The translations under genes were made by a program, and so were the position numbers. Below, in pieces: positions 1 through 8,943 of a stretch of DNA of 12,680 nucleotides. A model generated the notes under the pieces. That model saw nothing but the letters and a program-made list of their open reading frames with translations. It searched no databases and was not told the DNA's origin. The stretch lies in assembly GCA_023446675.1 (NCBI GenBank), contig JAEXPO010000607.1, positions 1 to 12,680 of the forward strand, in the 5' to 3' direction. Source of the DNA: Bacillota bacterium (GTDB taxonomy: Bacteria > Bacillota > Clostridia > DSM-8532). Numbering within the stretch: the first letter of the stretch is position 1; every line of letters starts with the position of its first letter.

Positions 1-66
1 GGAAAGCGTTGCTTTAAGTCCAATGTGTTCCTGCCTTAGCTCATTGCAGTGATGCGTCCTTAACAT
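1..66 (-). CDS. aspS: Aspartyl-tRNA synthetase, N-terminal fragment (22 codons, cut by window edge)
   Basis: Only the first 22 residues lie in the window. They read MLRTHHCNELRQEHIGLKAT and then LS, which fits the start of bacterial AspRS (R-T-H-x-C-x-E-L-R-x-x-H-x-G-x-x-V-T-L), the anticodon-binding OB-fold region. The enzyme charges tRNA-Asp with aspartate in the cytoplasm. Two ATGs are in tandem (69 and 66). The second lies 7 nt after the GGGAGGAG ribosome binding site and is the better start; the first would have a gap of only 4 nt. The T-box leader directly upstream, typical of aminoacyl-tRNA synthetase genes in Firmicutes, supports the call. The identification rests on a short stretch, but the motif and leader agree. 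Specificity for Asp only or for Asp/Asn cannot be judged from this fragment. Confidence 0.82.
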   Translation of the reverse strand, partial: MLRTHHCNELRQEHIGLKATLS

Positions 67-309
67 CATTGCTCCTCCCAAATCAAAAAATCCCGGAAAT
101 TATCTTCAACAATAATTTCCGGGACGAGCATACAACATTGCCCGCGGTGCCACCCGCATTGATACGGGAAACCCGCATCCACTTAACTGTATCCATTTTA
201 ATTTCCGGTATGAGGTGAAGTGTTACCCGTCTTACTACTCTTCCCGGCTGCGCTTTCAATCGGTGACGCGGCCTCCCTGTTGGAATTTCCAAAAAAGCGG
301 AGTCTTCAC
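67..309 (-). promoter_or_regulatory. T-box riboswitch leader of aspS
   Basis: The minus strand carries the near-invariant T-box sequence GGGTGGCACCGCGGG (plus positions 141-155), followed about 20 nt later by a perfect terminator hairpin with a U tract and then the aspS ribosome binding site. The upstream segment includes GAAGAGTAGTAA, a string common in the 5' part of clostridial T-box leaders. In this family uncharged tRNA pairs with the specifier codon and with the T-box bulge, favouring an antiterminator and read-through. A GAC triplet (Asp) at 229-231 is one possible specifier, but I did not resolve Stem I, so that is only a candidate. The 5' end is inferred from the promoter at 315-343. 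Confidence 0.88.
85..124 (-). terminator. Intrinsic terminator of the aspS T-box
   Basis: Two perfect 13-bp arms (plus 112-124 and 91-103, TCCCGGAAATTAT) enclose an 8-nt loop. On the minus strand a run of six T follows at 90-85. It sits between the T-box motif and the aspS ribosome binding site, exactly where a T-box terminator belongs. Confidence 0.9.
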
Positions 310-314
310 AGTAG

Positions 315-343
315 ATTATATGCTATGACAAAATGCGTGTCAA
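315..343 (-). promoter_or_regulatory. Consensus sigma-A promoter of aspS
   Basis: A perfect TTGACA (plus 338-343) and a perfect TATAAT (315-320) are separated by 17 nt on the minus strand. Transcription should start near 308-309, at the beginning of the T-box leader. Confidence 0.85.
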
Positions 344-447
344 TATGTATGTTCAGTAAGAAAATGATGTTTGCTAAATGCTAAATCAGTGCCAAATCAG
401 CGGGAATACACTTAAGCACCAATAAACAGGACAAAATTGCAAAACCG

Positions 448-978
448 TCACACGGAAAACATATTGGGCGGGTCCAGAGGGTTTTCCTTGGCTGTAAGAG
501 CCTCGGGGGTAATACGGTAAACGGCTACACCTTTGTTGTCATGGGATGAACGGTATTTTTCCACCATTACCTGCGAGAGAGGGTTTTTGAACATCCCCGG
601 CATAAACTTGTCCATTAAAGCAGAAAGCGCCATTGTCTTTTCGGATACCTCCTCCACTGGAAGTGCCTTGCCGAACAGCACCACGCTGAAATAAGAGGTA
701 TCGCATTTACAGGGTACGGAATCCTTAACGGTTCCCAATTCGTCCCAGACTGTAAAGCAAACGGCCGGATTGGCCTCCAGCAGAGTATTCTTTTTACCGC
801 TTCCCATACCGTGAAAATAAATGCTTCCATTTAAATAGACGTAGTTAACAGGGATGGCATAGGGGCTAAAGTCCTTGTCGTTTATAGCCAGAACGCCCAC
901 TCTCTTTGCACTTAAAAAGCCGTCGATTCGCTCCCTGTCCTCGCAAATCCTCGCTTTGTATCTGATTTTTTGTTCCAT
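448..978 (-). CDS. Pyridoxamine 5'-phosphate oxidase-like (NimA-type) flavin-binding protein
   Basis: This 176-residue protein has the split-barrel fold signature of the PNPOx-like family. It shows GVLAINDKDFSPYAIPVNYV (about residues 28-47), then a YFHGMGSGKK segment, then a NPAVCFTVWDE strand. The segment GSGKK matches the usual phosphate/flavin contact 'H-x-x-x-G-x-K' of NimA-like proteins. Members bind FMN, F420 or heme, and some reduce nitroimidazoles; the substrate here is unknown. The ATG follows an AGGAGGAGG ribosome binding site, and the gene starts only 12 nt after the stop of the amidotransferase gene, so the two are probably cotranscribed. No terminator hairpin was seen after its stop before the aspS promoter. 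It is not pdxH, which is longer and carries different motifs. Confidence 0.8.
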   Translation of the reverse strand: MEQKIRYKARICEDRERIDGFLSAKRVGVLAINDKDFSPYAIPVNYVYLNGSIYFHGMGSGKKNTLLEANPAVCFTVWDELGTVKDSVPCKCDTSYFSVVLFGKALPVEEVSEKTMALSALMDKFMPGMFKNPLSQVMVEKYRSSHDNKGVAVYRITPEALTAKENPLDPPNMFSV

Positions 979-990
979 GGTCCTCCTCCT

Positions 991-1707
991 TCACTTCTTC
1001 CCGTCTGCGGCCACAGCGGTCAACCGGTTTAGAAAGCCTTCCACCAGACGGTTGGCCTGGGGCAAATAATGAAAATCTCCCAGTATGCGCTCACTTTTAT
1101 GAATGTAAGGGCCATCGGTTAATTCATCGGCGCAGTTTTCCACCAGGGCCTTTACACTGGCTTGTGTGCACTCCATATGGAACTGAAACCCCACCACCCT
1201 GTCCTTATAAATAAAGGCCTGATTTTTGCAGACCTCGCTTTCTGCAATAATACGGACACCCTCTCCCACCTGGCTGAAGGTGTCGTTATGCCACTGAAAA
1301 ACATAGGGTGAGGAGGGAAAGCCCTCAAAAAGCGGCATCCGGAGAGCCTGTTCACTGAATGCAACAGGCATCCAGCCAATTTCACCCAGAGGGTTTTTGG
1401 TTACCCTTCCCCCCAGTACATCGGCAATAAGCTGTGCCCCCAGACAAATTCCAAGAACTCCCTTGCCCGCCTCCACCGCCGTTTTAATAAAGTGCTTTTC
1501 AACGGCAAGCCAGGGGTGCTCAACCTCTTCATATATATTCATGGGGCCTCCCATAATAACAAGAAGGTCAAAATCCTCCAGACCGGGAAGGCTGTCATTC
1601 CTGTAAAAATGGGTTCCGGCAAGTGTATGCCCGTTCTTTGCGGCCCATTCTCCGATATAGCCCGGTCCTTCAAAGGGTACGTGCTGAAAATAGTGTATTG
1701 CTGCCAT
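991..1707 (-). CDS. Class I glutamine amidotransferase-like protein (GuaA-type GATase domain, stand-alone)
   Basis: This 238-residue, single-domain protein has a complete GATase1 triad. The nucleophile Cys88 is in GICLGAQLIA, His177 is in FQFHME, and Glu179 lies two residues later. The oxyanion-side motif is VIMGGPMNIYEE. It should hydrolyse glutamine and pass ammonia to an unknown acceptor; there is no synthetase domain in the window. The start at 1707 is chosen because an AAGGAGG ribosome binding site lies 7 nt before it. An in-frame ATG 18 nt upstream (1725) has the ribosome binding site inside its coding sequence and is less likely. It starts 70 nt after nifB, with GC-rich inverted repeats but no U-rich terminator in between. 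It may therefore be the distal part of the nif operon. An ammonia- or glutamine-related role near nitrogenase is inference only. Confidence 0.83.
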   Translation of the reverse strand: MAAIHYFQHVPFEGPGYIGEWAAKNGHTLAGTHFYRNDSLPGLEDFDLLVIMGGPMNIYEEVEHPWLAVEKHFIKTAVEAGKGVLGICLGAQLIADVLGGRVTKNPLGEIGWMPVAFSEQALRMPLFEGFPSSPYVFQWHNDTFSQVGEGVRIIAESEVCKNQAFIYKDRVVGFQFHMECTQASVKALVENCADELTDGPYIHKSERILGDFHYLPQANRLVEGFLNRLTAVAADGKK

Positions 1708-1777
1708 CTTTCTTCCTCCTTGCATCCTGTCCGGGAGGCCCGGTATTTTTCGCCCGGAGCCTTACCCCTTTTTCAAT

Positions 1778-3049
1778 TCACCCCGATGCGGCCTTCAATC
1801 TTTCCTCCGCCCGCTTCAGCGTATAATAGGCATGAACAAGGCCTTCTTCTATAGCCGTACACGACTCTACCGCCGTAATACCGTGCTGCGCCAGCCGCAT
1901 GCGGGCCTCATGCCCCGTCCGCATGGAAAGCACCGCGTTGCAGTCGGATATAGCCTCCACCACACTGTCCTTTTCCTCGCCGCCGCAGTCTTCAACGCCA
2001 TCGCAGTACTTGTCAACATGCCTTTTTTCAACAAAAAGGGATTTCATGCCATCCACATCGTAGATGTAAAATTCATCGGCATGGCCATAATGCAGATCAA
2101 CCCTTTTTTGCTCCTTTGAGGCCACCGCCACCCTATAGGTTGCCCCCGGCCCGGCCGCTGCATGCTTTAGCGGAATGGCGGCGGTATCTCTGAACTCATG
2201 GGAGCGGTCTTCCGAAAGAAGGCCCACCGCATCCGCCCGGCACTGGCGGCAGTGGCGCATTTGAGGAAGGTCCTCCTCACACCGGCTTCGAAGGCCGTTC
2301 AAATCCTTCATGCTGGTTTGGGGAAAGGCTTCAAAAATACTGCCCGGAGCGGGAATAAGAGGCATGATATTTGTGAGAACCGCACCCAGGCTCTTCACCT
2401 TTTTAACGACTTCGGGAATATGGGTGTCATTAATTCCTTTTATCATAACACAGTTGACTTTGACAAGGGCTCCGCCTTCGGAAAGCAGCCGGATACCCTC
2501 CAGCTGGTTCCGGATAAGGAGGGAAGCCCCCTCCTCACCGGTCAGCTCCTTATCCTCATACCTCACCCGGCTGTATATTTGGGCTCCGATTTCCGGGTCA
2601 AGGCAATTGACGGTAACCGTTATATGCTTTACTCCCAGCCGCAGAAGCTCTTTAGCGTAAGCGGGAAGCATAAGTCCGTTGGTGGAAAGACATACCATGG
2701 TATCCGGCGACAGGTCCCGTATGAGCCATATGGTTCTTTTTACCGCATTCCAGTTGGCAAGGGCGTCACCCGGCCCGGCAATTCCCACGACGCTTAAATG
2801 GGGCATGGTTTCCTTTACCCTGACAAACCGAACCATGGCGCTTACAGGGTTTAGAAGCTCGCTTGTAACCCCTGGTCTGCTTTCGTTGACGCAATCGTAT
2901 TTACGATTGCAGTAATTGCAGCTGATATTGCACGTGGGGGCTACCGGCAGATGCATTCTGGCAAATTGACCATGGGCATCAAAAGAATAACAGGGATGTC
3001 TGGCCGTTTCGCCTTCAAACCTCATGCTCCCGGGGCATCCTTCCTTCAT
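1778..3049 (-). CDS. nifB: Nitrogenase cofactor biosynthesis protein NifB (radical SAM plus NifX-like domain)
   Basis: This 423-residue protein (ATG start at 3049) fuses a radical SAM domain to a C-terminal dinitrogenase-cofactor-binding domain. The SAM cluster motif CNISCNYC gives Cys40, Cys44 and Cys47. The NifB hallmarks HPC (just upstream) and ESRPGVTSE follow the family pattern. The NifX/NafY-like domain begins near residue 305 with YRVAVASKEQKRVDLHYGHA. NifB fuses [4Fe-4S] units and inserts carbide to make NifB-co (an 8Fe-9S-C cluster), the precursor of the FeFe, FeV and FeMo cofactors. An in-frame GTG at 3058 is possible, but the AAAGGGG ribosome binding site is 10 nt from the ATG and almost touches the GTG. 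It lies 42 nt after nifI2, so it is probably in the same operon. Confidence 0.95.
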   Translation of the reverse strand: MKEGCPGSMRFEGETARHPCYSFDAHGQFARMHLPVAPTCNISCNYCNRKYDCVNESRPGVTSELLNPVSAMVRFVRVKETMPHLSVVGIAGPGDALANWNAVKRTIWLIRDLSPDTMVCLSTNGLMLPAYAKELLRLGVKHITVTVNCLDPEIGAQIYSRVRYEDKELTGEEGASLLIRNQLEGIRLLSEGGALVKVNCVMIKGINDTHIPEVVKKVKSLGAVLTNIMPLIPAPGSIFEAFPQTSMKDLNGLRSRCEEDLPQMRHCRQCRADAVGLLSEDRSHEFRDTAAIPLKHAAAGPGATYRVAVASKEQKRVDLHYGHADEFYIYDVDGMKSLFVEKRHVDKYCDGVEDCGGEEKDSVVEAISDCNAVLSMRTGHEARMRLAQHGITAVESCTAIEEGLVHAYYTLKRAEERLKAASG

Positions 3050-3091
3050 ATCGAACACACCCCTTTCCAGGCTTCGCTTAAATCGTTGCAG

Positions 3092-3469
3092 CTAGACCGC
3101 ATCCACGCCTGTTTCCCCTGTTCTTACCCGGTAAACCTCCAATACGGGAAGCACAAAAATTTTGCCGTCCCCGGGGCTTCCGGTGAAATTAGCGTCCATA
3201 ATGGCATCCACAGCCTTTTTCACTTCATGATCCTGCACAATGAGCGTTATAAAGCGTTTTGGCACCAGCCGGTGCTCTTCGGAAATTTCCTCAAGCATCC
3301 GGGGTGAGGTTTCCGTCAAGGGGACATACTTGGTTAGGGCAAAGTCCACCTTTTTCTTGCCCCGGCCCAGCATTTTGCGGCAGGTCATGGAGGGGAAGCC
3401 TGCCAGCAGAAGGGCCTTTTTGGTCTGACTAATCCTGTTTAGCCGAATAATGGCCATTACTTCCTTCAT
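3092..3469 (-). CDS. nifI2: PII-family nitrogenase regulator NifI2
   Basis: This 125-residue PII-like protein starts MKEVMAIIRLNR. It has the GRGKKK segment before an extended T-loop region, and the C-terminal PII signature TGSPGDGKIFVLPV. The longer T-loop (about residues 40-66) and 125-residue length fit NifI2 rather than GlnB/GlnK, which have about 112 residues and a uridylylated Tyr51. NifI1 and NifI2 form a heteromeric complex that binds dinitrogenase and blocks it when nitrogen is plentiful; 2-oxoglutarate releases the block. This is established in methanogens and inferred here. The ribosome binding site GGAGG directly abuts the nifI1 stop codon, and the start is 11 nt after it, so translation is closely coupled. 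Confidence 0.9.
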   Translation of the reverse strand: MKEVMAIIRLNRISQTKKALLLAGFPSMTCRKMLGRGKKKVDFALTKYVPLTETSPRMLEEISEEHRLVPKRFITLIVQDHEVKKAVDAIMDANFTGSPGDGKIFVLPVLEVYRVRTGETGVDAV

Positions 3470-3480
3470 GAAAAACCTCC

Positions 3481-3807
3481 TTAAAGCCCTTTGCTCTGGG
3501 TGCTTATGGTATAGGCTTCCTCTACGGGGCTGACAAAAATCTTGCCGTCGCCAAAGGCTCCGCTGGTGCCGGTCTTTGCCGTTTTAAGGACGATGTCCAC
3601 GATTTTGTCCTTGTCCTCGTCATTCACAATGATAAGCAGCATTTCCTTGGGTATTTCATCGTAGAGCACATCCCCTACCTTAACACCGCTCTGCTTGCCG
3701 CGGCCCACCACATCTATCTTTGTTACGGCAGGAAAACCGGCCTCGCTGAGCTTTGCAAGAACCTCCGTTACCTTTTCCGGTCTGATGATTGCTCGAACCA
3801 TTAACAT
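3481..3807 (-). CDS. nifI1: PII-family nitrogenase regulator NifI1
   Basis: This 108-residue PII-like protein has the N-terminal strand MLMVRAIIRPEKV, a T-loop with GRGKQSGVKVGDVLYDEIPK, and the C-terminal PII signature FGDGKIFVSPVEEAY. It is the partner of NifI2 in 2-oxoglutarate- and nucleotide-dependent control of nitrogenase activity. The ATG at 3807 lies 8 nt after GGGAGG; another ATG at 3813 lies only 2 nt after it and would add two residues (MN). The family normally begins ML-x-R-A-I-x-R-P-E-K, which supports 3807. It begins about 50 nt after anfK. The position after the structural genes is unusual, because nifI1-nifI2 normally sits between the H and D genes. Confidence 0.9.
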   Translation of the reverse strand: MLMVRAIIRPEKVTEVLAKLSEAGFPAVTKIDVVGRGKQSGVKVGDVLYDEIPKEMLLIIVNDEDKDKIVDIVLKTAKTGTSGAFGDGKIFVSPVEEAYTISTQSKGL

Positions 3808-3858
3808 GTTCATGTCCTCCCGTCCATTTATTTTGATGTTTTTACATCATCGGATAAT

Positions 3859-5247
3859 TTACCAAACATTGAGCATCCATTCCTTTTTCTTCTTGTATTC
3901 CATATCCGTAAACAGGGTGTTGGCCATCATTTCTCCCAGCCACATGGCTCCGGCGTAGCCCATAATGGGATGGCGGAAGTAGCCTGCACGGTCATAAACG
4001 GGAAAACCCACACGCACCATGGGAACATTGTAGTCAATAGAGGTAAATCGTCCCTTGGAATGACCCAAAATGAGATCCAGCTCCAGGCCCTCGTTTTTTA
4101 TCCGGTTTTCCAGCTCCCAAAGATCCGCGTTAGTAATAATTTCCATATCAAAATCCACGCCTTCCTGAAGAGCCTTAATGCGGGGATCCTTGCCATAGGA
4201 GGTATTGTCATCCCCTAAAAGCAGCAGTACGGGCTTCATTTCCAGATCCAGACAGAATTCGGCAAGGCCGATAACCAGATCCGCACTTCCGTAAATAGCT
4301 ACCTTTTTGTCCGCCAGGAACAGATGGGTAAAATCCGTCAGAGCGTCAATGGCAATTCCTCTCTCCTTCACCAGGGATTCGGGAATGGGCTTTCCGGTAA
4401 GGGCTTTCACGTTCTTCAAAAAAGTATCTGTGTTGCGAATACCGATGGGAGTAGGCCCAATGATTGTAGGAATATCAAATTCACTTTCCAGATACTGGGC
4501 AGCCTGGCCACCCTCATACCGATTAAGAGCGATGGTTCCCAAAGCGTTGGCCATTCCTTTTAAGTCCTCCACGGTGGTGCTGCCGTGGGCAACCGCATTG
4601 CCGTCAGGCATGAGAGGCGCGTCAAACGCCTCAATTTCAAAAAGCACCGTGGCATCCACATCCATTTCTGACAACATATGCTTAAGGGCTGTCACATCCC
4701 CGGGATTGGCCCAGCCTGTAATTAAATTAAGCTTGCCATTGGGCTCCGTCCTTTGGGCAAAATAGCTTACAAAATCTCTTACGGCACAGTCATAGCCGCT
4801 TACCATGCTTCCCTTAAAGCTGGGGGAATGGACGGGTATAAGGTAAACTTCCCTGCCCGGATATTTCTCCTGCAACAGGCCCTCGTTGAGCTTTTTGATG
4901 ACACCGTCGATATCGTCTCCGATGACCTCTGTGGAACAGGTTGAGATTATGGGCACCACCTTCACATGGGGATAGCGCATTAAAAGCACATCCACCGCTT
5001 CCTCCACCCTGTTTAAGGCCCCAAACACAGCTCCGTCCTCGTGAAGGGAGGAGGAGGCAAGCTCAAAGCTTTCCTTGAAATGCTGGGAGAACAGCAGGCG
5101 GACAAACATAACGCAGCCCTGCCCTCCGTGTACAATTCCGATGCAGTCCTTTATTCCAATGCTGGCATACTGGGCGCCACAGGGCTGACATGTAAAAATC
5201 GGATTAATAATTCCTGCCCGGCCCTTTTCCTTCAATACACACGACAT
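3859..5247 (-). CDS. anfK: Iron-only nitrogenase dinitrogenase, beta subunit AnfK
   Basis: This 462-residue protein is the same length as Azotobacter AnfK and shorter than NifK, because the NifK N-terminal extension is missing. The P-cluster ligands are in place: Cys20 in FTCQPCGAQ, Cys45 in HGGQGCV, and Cys104 in STCSTEVIGDD. With AnfD and AnfG it makes the (alpha-beta-delta)2 FeFe protein, which reduces N2 to ammonia and makes more H2 than the Mo enzyme. The C-terminus ends in EWMLNVW. The ATG follows AAGGAAGGA with a 5-nt gap. The gene is 58 nt after anfG. No frameshift or missing key residue was seen. Confidence 0.96.
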   Translation of the reverse strand: MSCVLKEKGRAGIINPIFTCQPCGAQYASIGIKDCIGIVHGGQGCVMFVRLLFSQHFKESFELASSSLHEDGAVFGALNRVEEAVDVLLMRYPHVKVVPIISTCSTEVIGDDIDGVIKKLNEGLLQEKYPGREVYLIPVHSPSFKGSMVSGYDCAVRDFVSYFAQRTEPNGKLNLITGWANPGDVTALKHMLSEMDVDATVLFEIEAFDAPLMPDGNAVAHGSTTVEDLKGMANALGTIALNRYEGGQAAQYLESEFDIPTIIGPTPIGIRNTDTFLKNVKALTGKPIPESLVKERGIAIDALTDFTHLFLADKKVAIYGSADLVIGLAEFCLDLEMKPVLLLLGDDNTSYGKDPRIKALQEGVDFDMEIITNADLWELENRIKNEGLELDLILGHSKGRFTSIDYNVPMVRVGFPVYDRAGYFRHPIMGYAGAMWLGEMMANTLFTDMEYKKKKEWMLNVW

Positions 5248-5305
5248 AATAATCCTTCCTTCCTGAGCGTATGGTAGCTTTAAGAGCGTTGATTCCCCGG
5301 CGCTC

Positions 5306-5656
5306 CTAATACATGGCTACTGTCAGTTCCTCGTTTAACGATCCTGTGATGGTTAAGAAGTCCATTCTCTCCTTTAAACCCTGCATAATGTCCTTAATTT
5401 CATCCTTCTCCATCTCAGACAGCCATGGAAAACGCTCCCGGTAGGCCCCTGCCAAACAAACGGCATCCACCCAGTAGCATCTTTCCTCCGGGGTATCCTT
5501 GCCGACAGGCTCGTCGGCAAGGATTTCCATGGTCTTTTTGAGAATCTGCTCATTCTGGCGCTCCCTGTCCCATGCCCGGGAATGGAACTGCCAAAGGCAA
5601 TGCTTCATAATATAGTCCACCAGCTGCTCTATCCGTTCTACTCTCAAATCCTTCAT
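5306..5656 (-). CDS. anfG: Iron-only nitrogenase delta subunit AnfG
   Basis: This 116-residue protein is clearly AnfG. Its core [20 protein letters not shown] is nearly identical to the family sequence, followed by [11 protein letters not shown] and the C-terminal [20 protein letters not shown]. The delta subunit is found only in V- and Fe-nitrogenases and is needed for a functional dinitrogenase. The start at 5656 is chosen because AGAAGGG lies 10 nt upstream and because homology to AnfG begins here. The frame stays open to ATGs at 5665, 5698 and 5731, and the last of these lies inside a tandem repeat; that extension has no resemblance to known AnfG. It is somewhat shorter than Azotobacter AnfG, which I recall as 132 residues. 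Confidence 0.95.
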   Translation of the reverse strand: MKDLRVERIEQLVDYIMKHCLWQFHSRAWDRERQNEQILKKTMEILADEPVGKDTPEERCYWVDAVCLAGAYRERFPWLSEMEKDEIKDIMQGLKERMDFLTITGSLNEELTVAMY

Positions 5657-5700
5657 AAATTTCATTCCCTTCTTTAAGAACCTTATTAAGTATCGGTCCA

Positions 5701-5767
5701 TGGGCTGCCATTTGCTGCTGTGGGCTGCCATTTGCTGATGTGGCTGCCATTTGCTGCTGTGGGCTGC
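5701..5767. repeat. Tandem repeat, 20-bp unit, in the anfD-anfG gap
   Basis: Three head-to-tail copies of TGGGCTGCCATTTGCTGCTG on the plus strand occupy 5701-5720, 5721-5740 (one substitution, GCTGATG) and 5741-5759 (one G lost), followed by an 8-nt partial copy. On the anf coding strand each full unit contains an ATG (CAGCAAATGGCAGCC). The units are not a multiple of three in length, so consecutive ATGs fall in different frames. The array fills much of the 157-nt gap between anfD and anfG. Confidence 0.93.
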
Positions 5768-5813
5768 TTTGCCCTGTCATTCGCAGCCATGCGCTCTTTT
5801 TGAGACAGGTGCC

Positions 5814-8237
<2,424 letters not shown>

Positions 8238-8328
8238 TCAAAACAAAAATTTTATTTGTCGAAATGAATGGTTTATTGGCTTTGTTTTAAAAAGAGGCCG
8301 TCTCCTGACGGAAGATGGGAAGTGAGCC

Positions 8329-8358
8329 TTTTCATCATGCTTTTTTTCATGTTATAAT
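8329..8358 (+). promoter_or_regulatory. Candidate plus-strand promoter for the small structured RNA
   Basis: A perfect TATAAT lies at 8353-8358. The best -35 is TTTTCA at 8329-8334 (4 of 6 consensus bases, 18-nt gap). Transcription would begin near 8365, just before the first stem of the RNA element. Confidence 0.45.
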
Positions 8359-8359
8359 G

Positions 8360-8455
8360 ACAAAAAGGTAGCTCAAATGAACCTGGTGACGCCGGGTACA
8401 GGAGATTGCCTCTGCTTCGCGGATATTCGCAGTATCCGTGAAGCTTTTTCTTTTT
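8360..8455 (+). ncRNA. Compact structured RNA with intrinsic terminator (riboswitch-like or small RNA), opposite the anfH leader
   Basis: Read on the plus strand, three stems follow one another. P1 pairs GGTAGCTC (8367-8374) with GAG-A-TTGCC (8402-8410). Inside it, P2 pairs ACCTGG (8381-8386) with CCGGGT (8392-8397) around the loop TGACG. A 12-bp terminator hairpin follows at 8414-8444. A -10 box lies just upstream. The single-stranded parts (AAATGA, ACAGGA) are unpaired and look aptamer-like. The layout of aptamer plus terminator resembles small Firmicute riboswitches. I would test guanidine-IV (mepA-type) first, but that is a recollection of style and not a match. No plus-strand gene follows within the next 700 nt, so a stand-alone or antisense RNA to the anfH leader is also possible. 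Confidence 0.5.
8414..8455 (+). terminator. Strong intrinsic terminator of the plus-strand RNA
   Basis: A 12-bp stem (GCTTCGCGGATA at 8414-8425 with TATCCGTGAAGC at 8433-8444, one G-U pair) and a 7-nt loop are followed by TTTTTCTTTTT. On the minus strand no T run follows the hairpin, so it should act on plus-strand transcription only. Confidence 0.85.
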
Positions 8456-8459
8456 CATA

Positions 8460-8880
8460 GATTTAATCGAATTTGGGTAAAGCAAATAACAGCTCATGCC
8501 ATCATGCTGCAAGCAGGGACTCTTTTAGGCTGAAATTATTCTTTTGTGCCATTTTAGCGATTCTTGTGTAAAATAAGGTTCAGGGGTACATAAGCAGGAA
8601 TTTAAGGATTGCGTCCATCTCTGTGAATGACCTGAATTTCAACTCAGAGAAAGCACAAAAGCATGCGCATCATGAGCCTCACAGGCCTCTGCCGGACATT
8701 TTCTCCGAAAAGCATCAACTTAAAACAAGGCTTGAGAGCATCGTTTAAAAATCGACGCAATCCAAAATCATACTATGCTTTTTAATTCGTGTTCCCTGCT
8801 AAAAAGTGAAATGTACTGTGCTCCGGACAAAGTACACTGCCAGTACCTGTAACGTCCAAAACACTTTATAGAATGAATAA
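8460..8880. other. Non-coding stretch, transcribed as anfH leader if the upstream promoter is right
   Basis: No open frame of note, tRNA, repeat array or insertion sequence was seen here on either strand. On the minus strand a weak hairpin (GAG-G-CCT GTG AGG-C-TC) lies near 8675-8690. A lone TGGCAC (8546-8551, minus) has no -12 GC partner, so it is not a sigma-54 promoter. I cannot assign a function to this segment. Confidence 0.5.
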
Positions 8881-8883
8881 GAA

Positions 8884-8896
8884 CTGTTTTAAACAG
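8884..8896. promoter_or_regulatory. Candidate operator: perfect 6-bp palindrome over the anf start site
   Basis: CTGTTT-T-AAACAG is a perfect inverted repeat with a one-base centre. It overlaps the last bases of the candidate -10 box and covers the expected start of transcription, which is where a repressor would bind. The protein is unknown. Confidence 0.35.
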
Positions 8897-8923
8897 AATA
8901 CCTCAAACCTCCCATAAAGTCAA
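8895..8923 (-). promoter_or_regulatory. Candidate sigma-A promoter of the anf operon
   Basis: On the minus strand TTGACT (plus 8918-8923, 5 of 6 consensus) and TATTCT (8895-8900, 4 of 6) are separated by 17 nt. It is the best promoter I found between ilvD and anfH. It would give a 5' leader of about 660 nt. No sigma-54 (-24/-12) promoter was found. Confidence 0.45.
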
Positions 8924-8943
8924 CTAAAAAAGTTCGTTTTCAA

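Noticed and set aside
1740..1775. GC-rich inverted repeats between nifB and the amidotransferase gene as a terminator
   Set aside because: The stems are short and no T run follows on the minus strand.
5550..5780. 76-codon minus-strand frame with PQQQMAA repeats over the anfD-anfG gap
   Set aside because: The repeats come from the 20-bp DNA array, and the frame continues out of phase into anfG, so it is a shadow.
8273..8512. 79-codon open frame on the minus strand before anfH
   Set aside because: It has no good ribosome binding site and its composition looks random. It is the complement of the structured plus-strand RNA and its terminator, which explains the sequence better.
8546..8551. TGGCAC on the minus strand as a sigma-54 -24 element for anfH
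   Set aside because: The sequence after it lacks the GC of the -12 element at the needed spacing.
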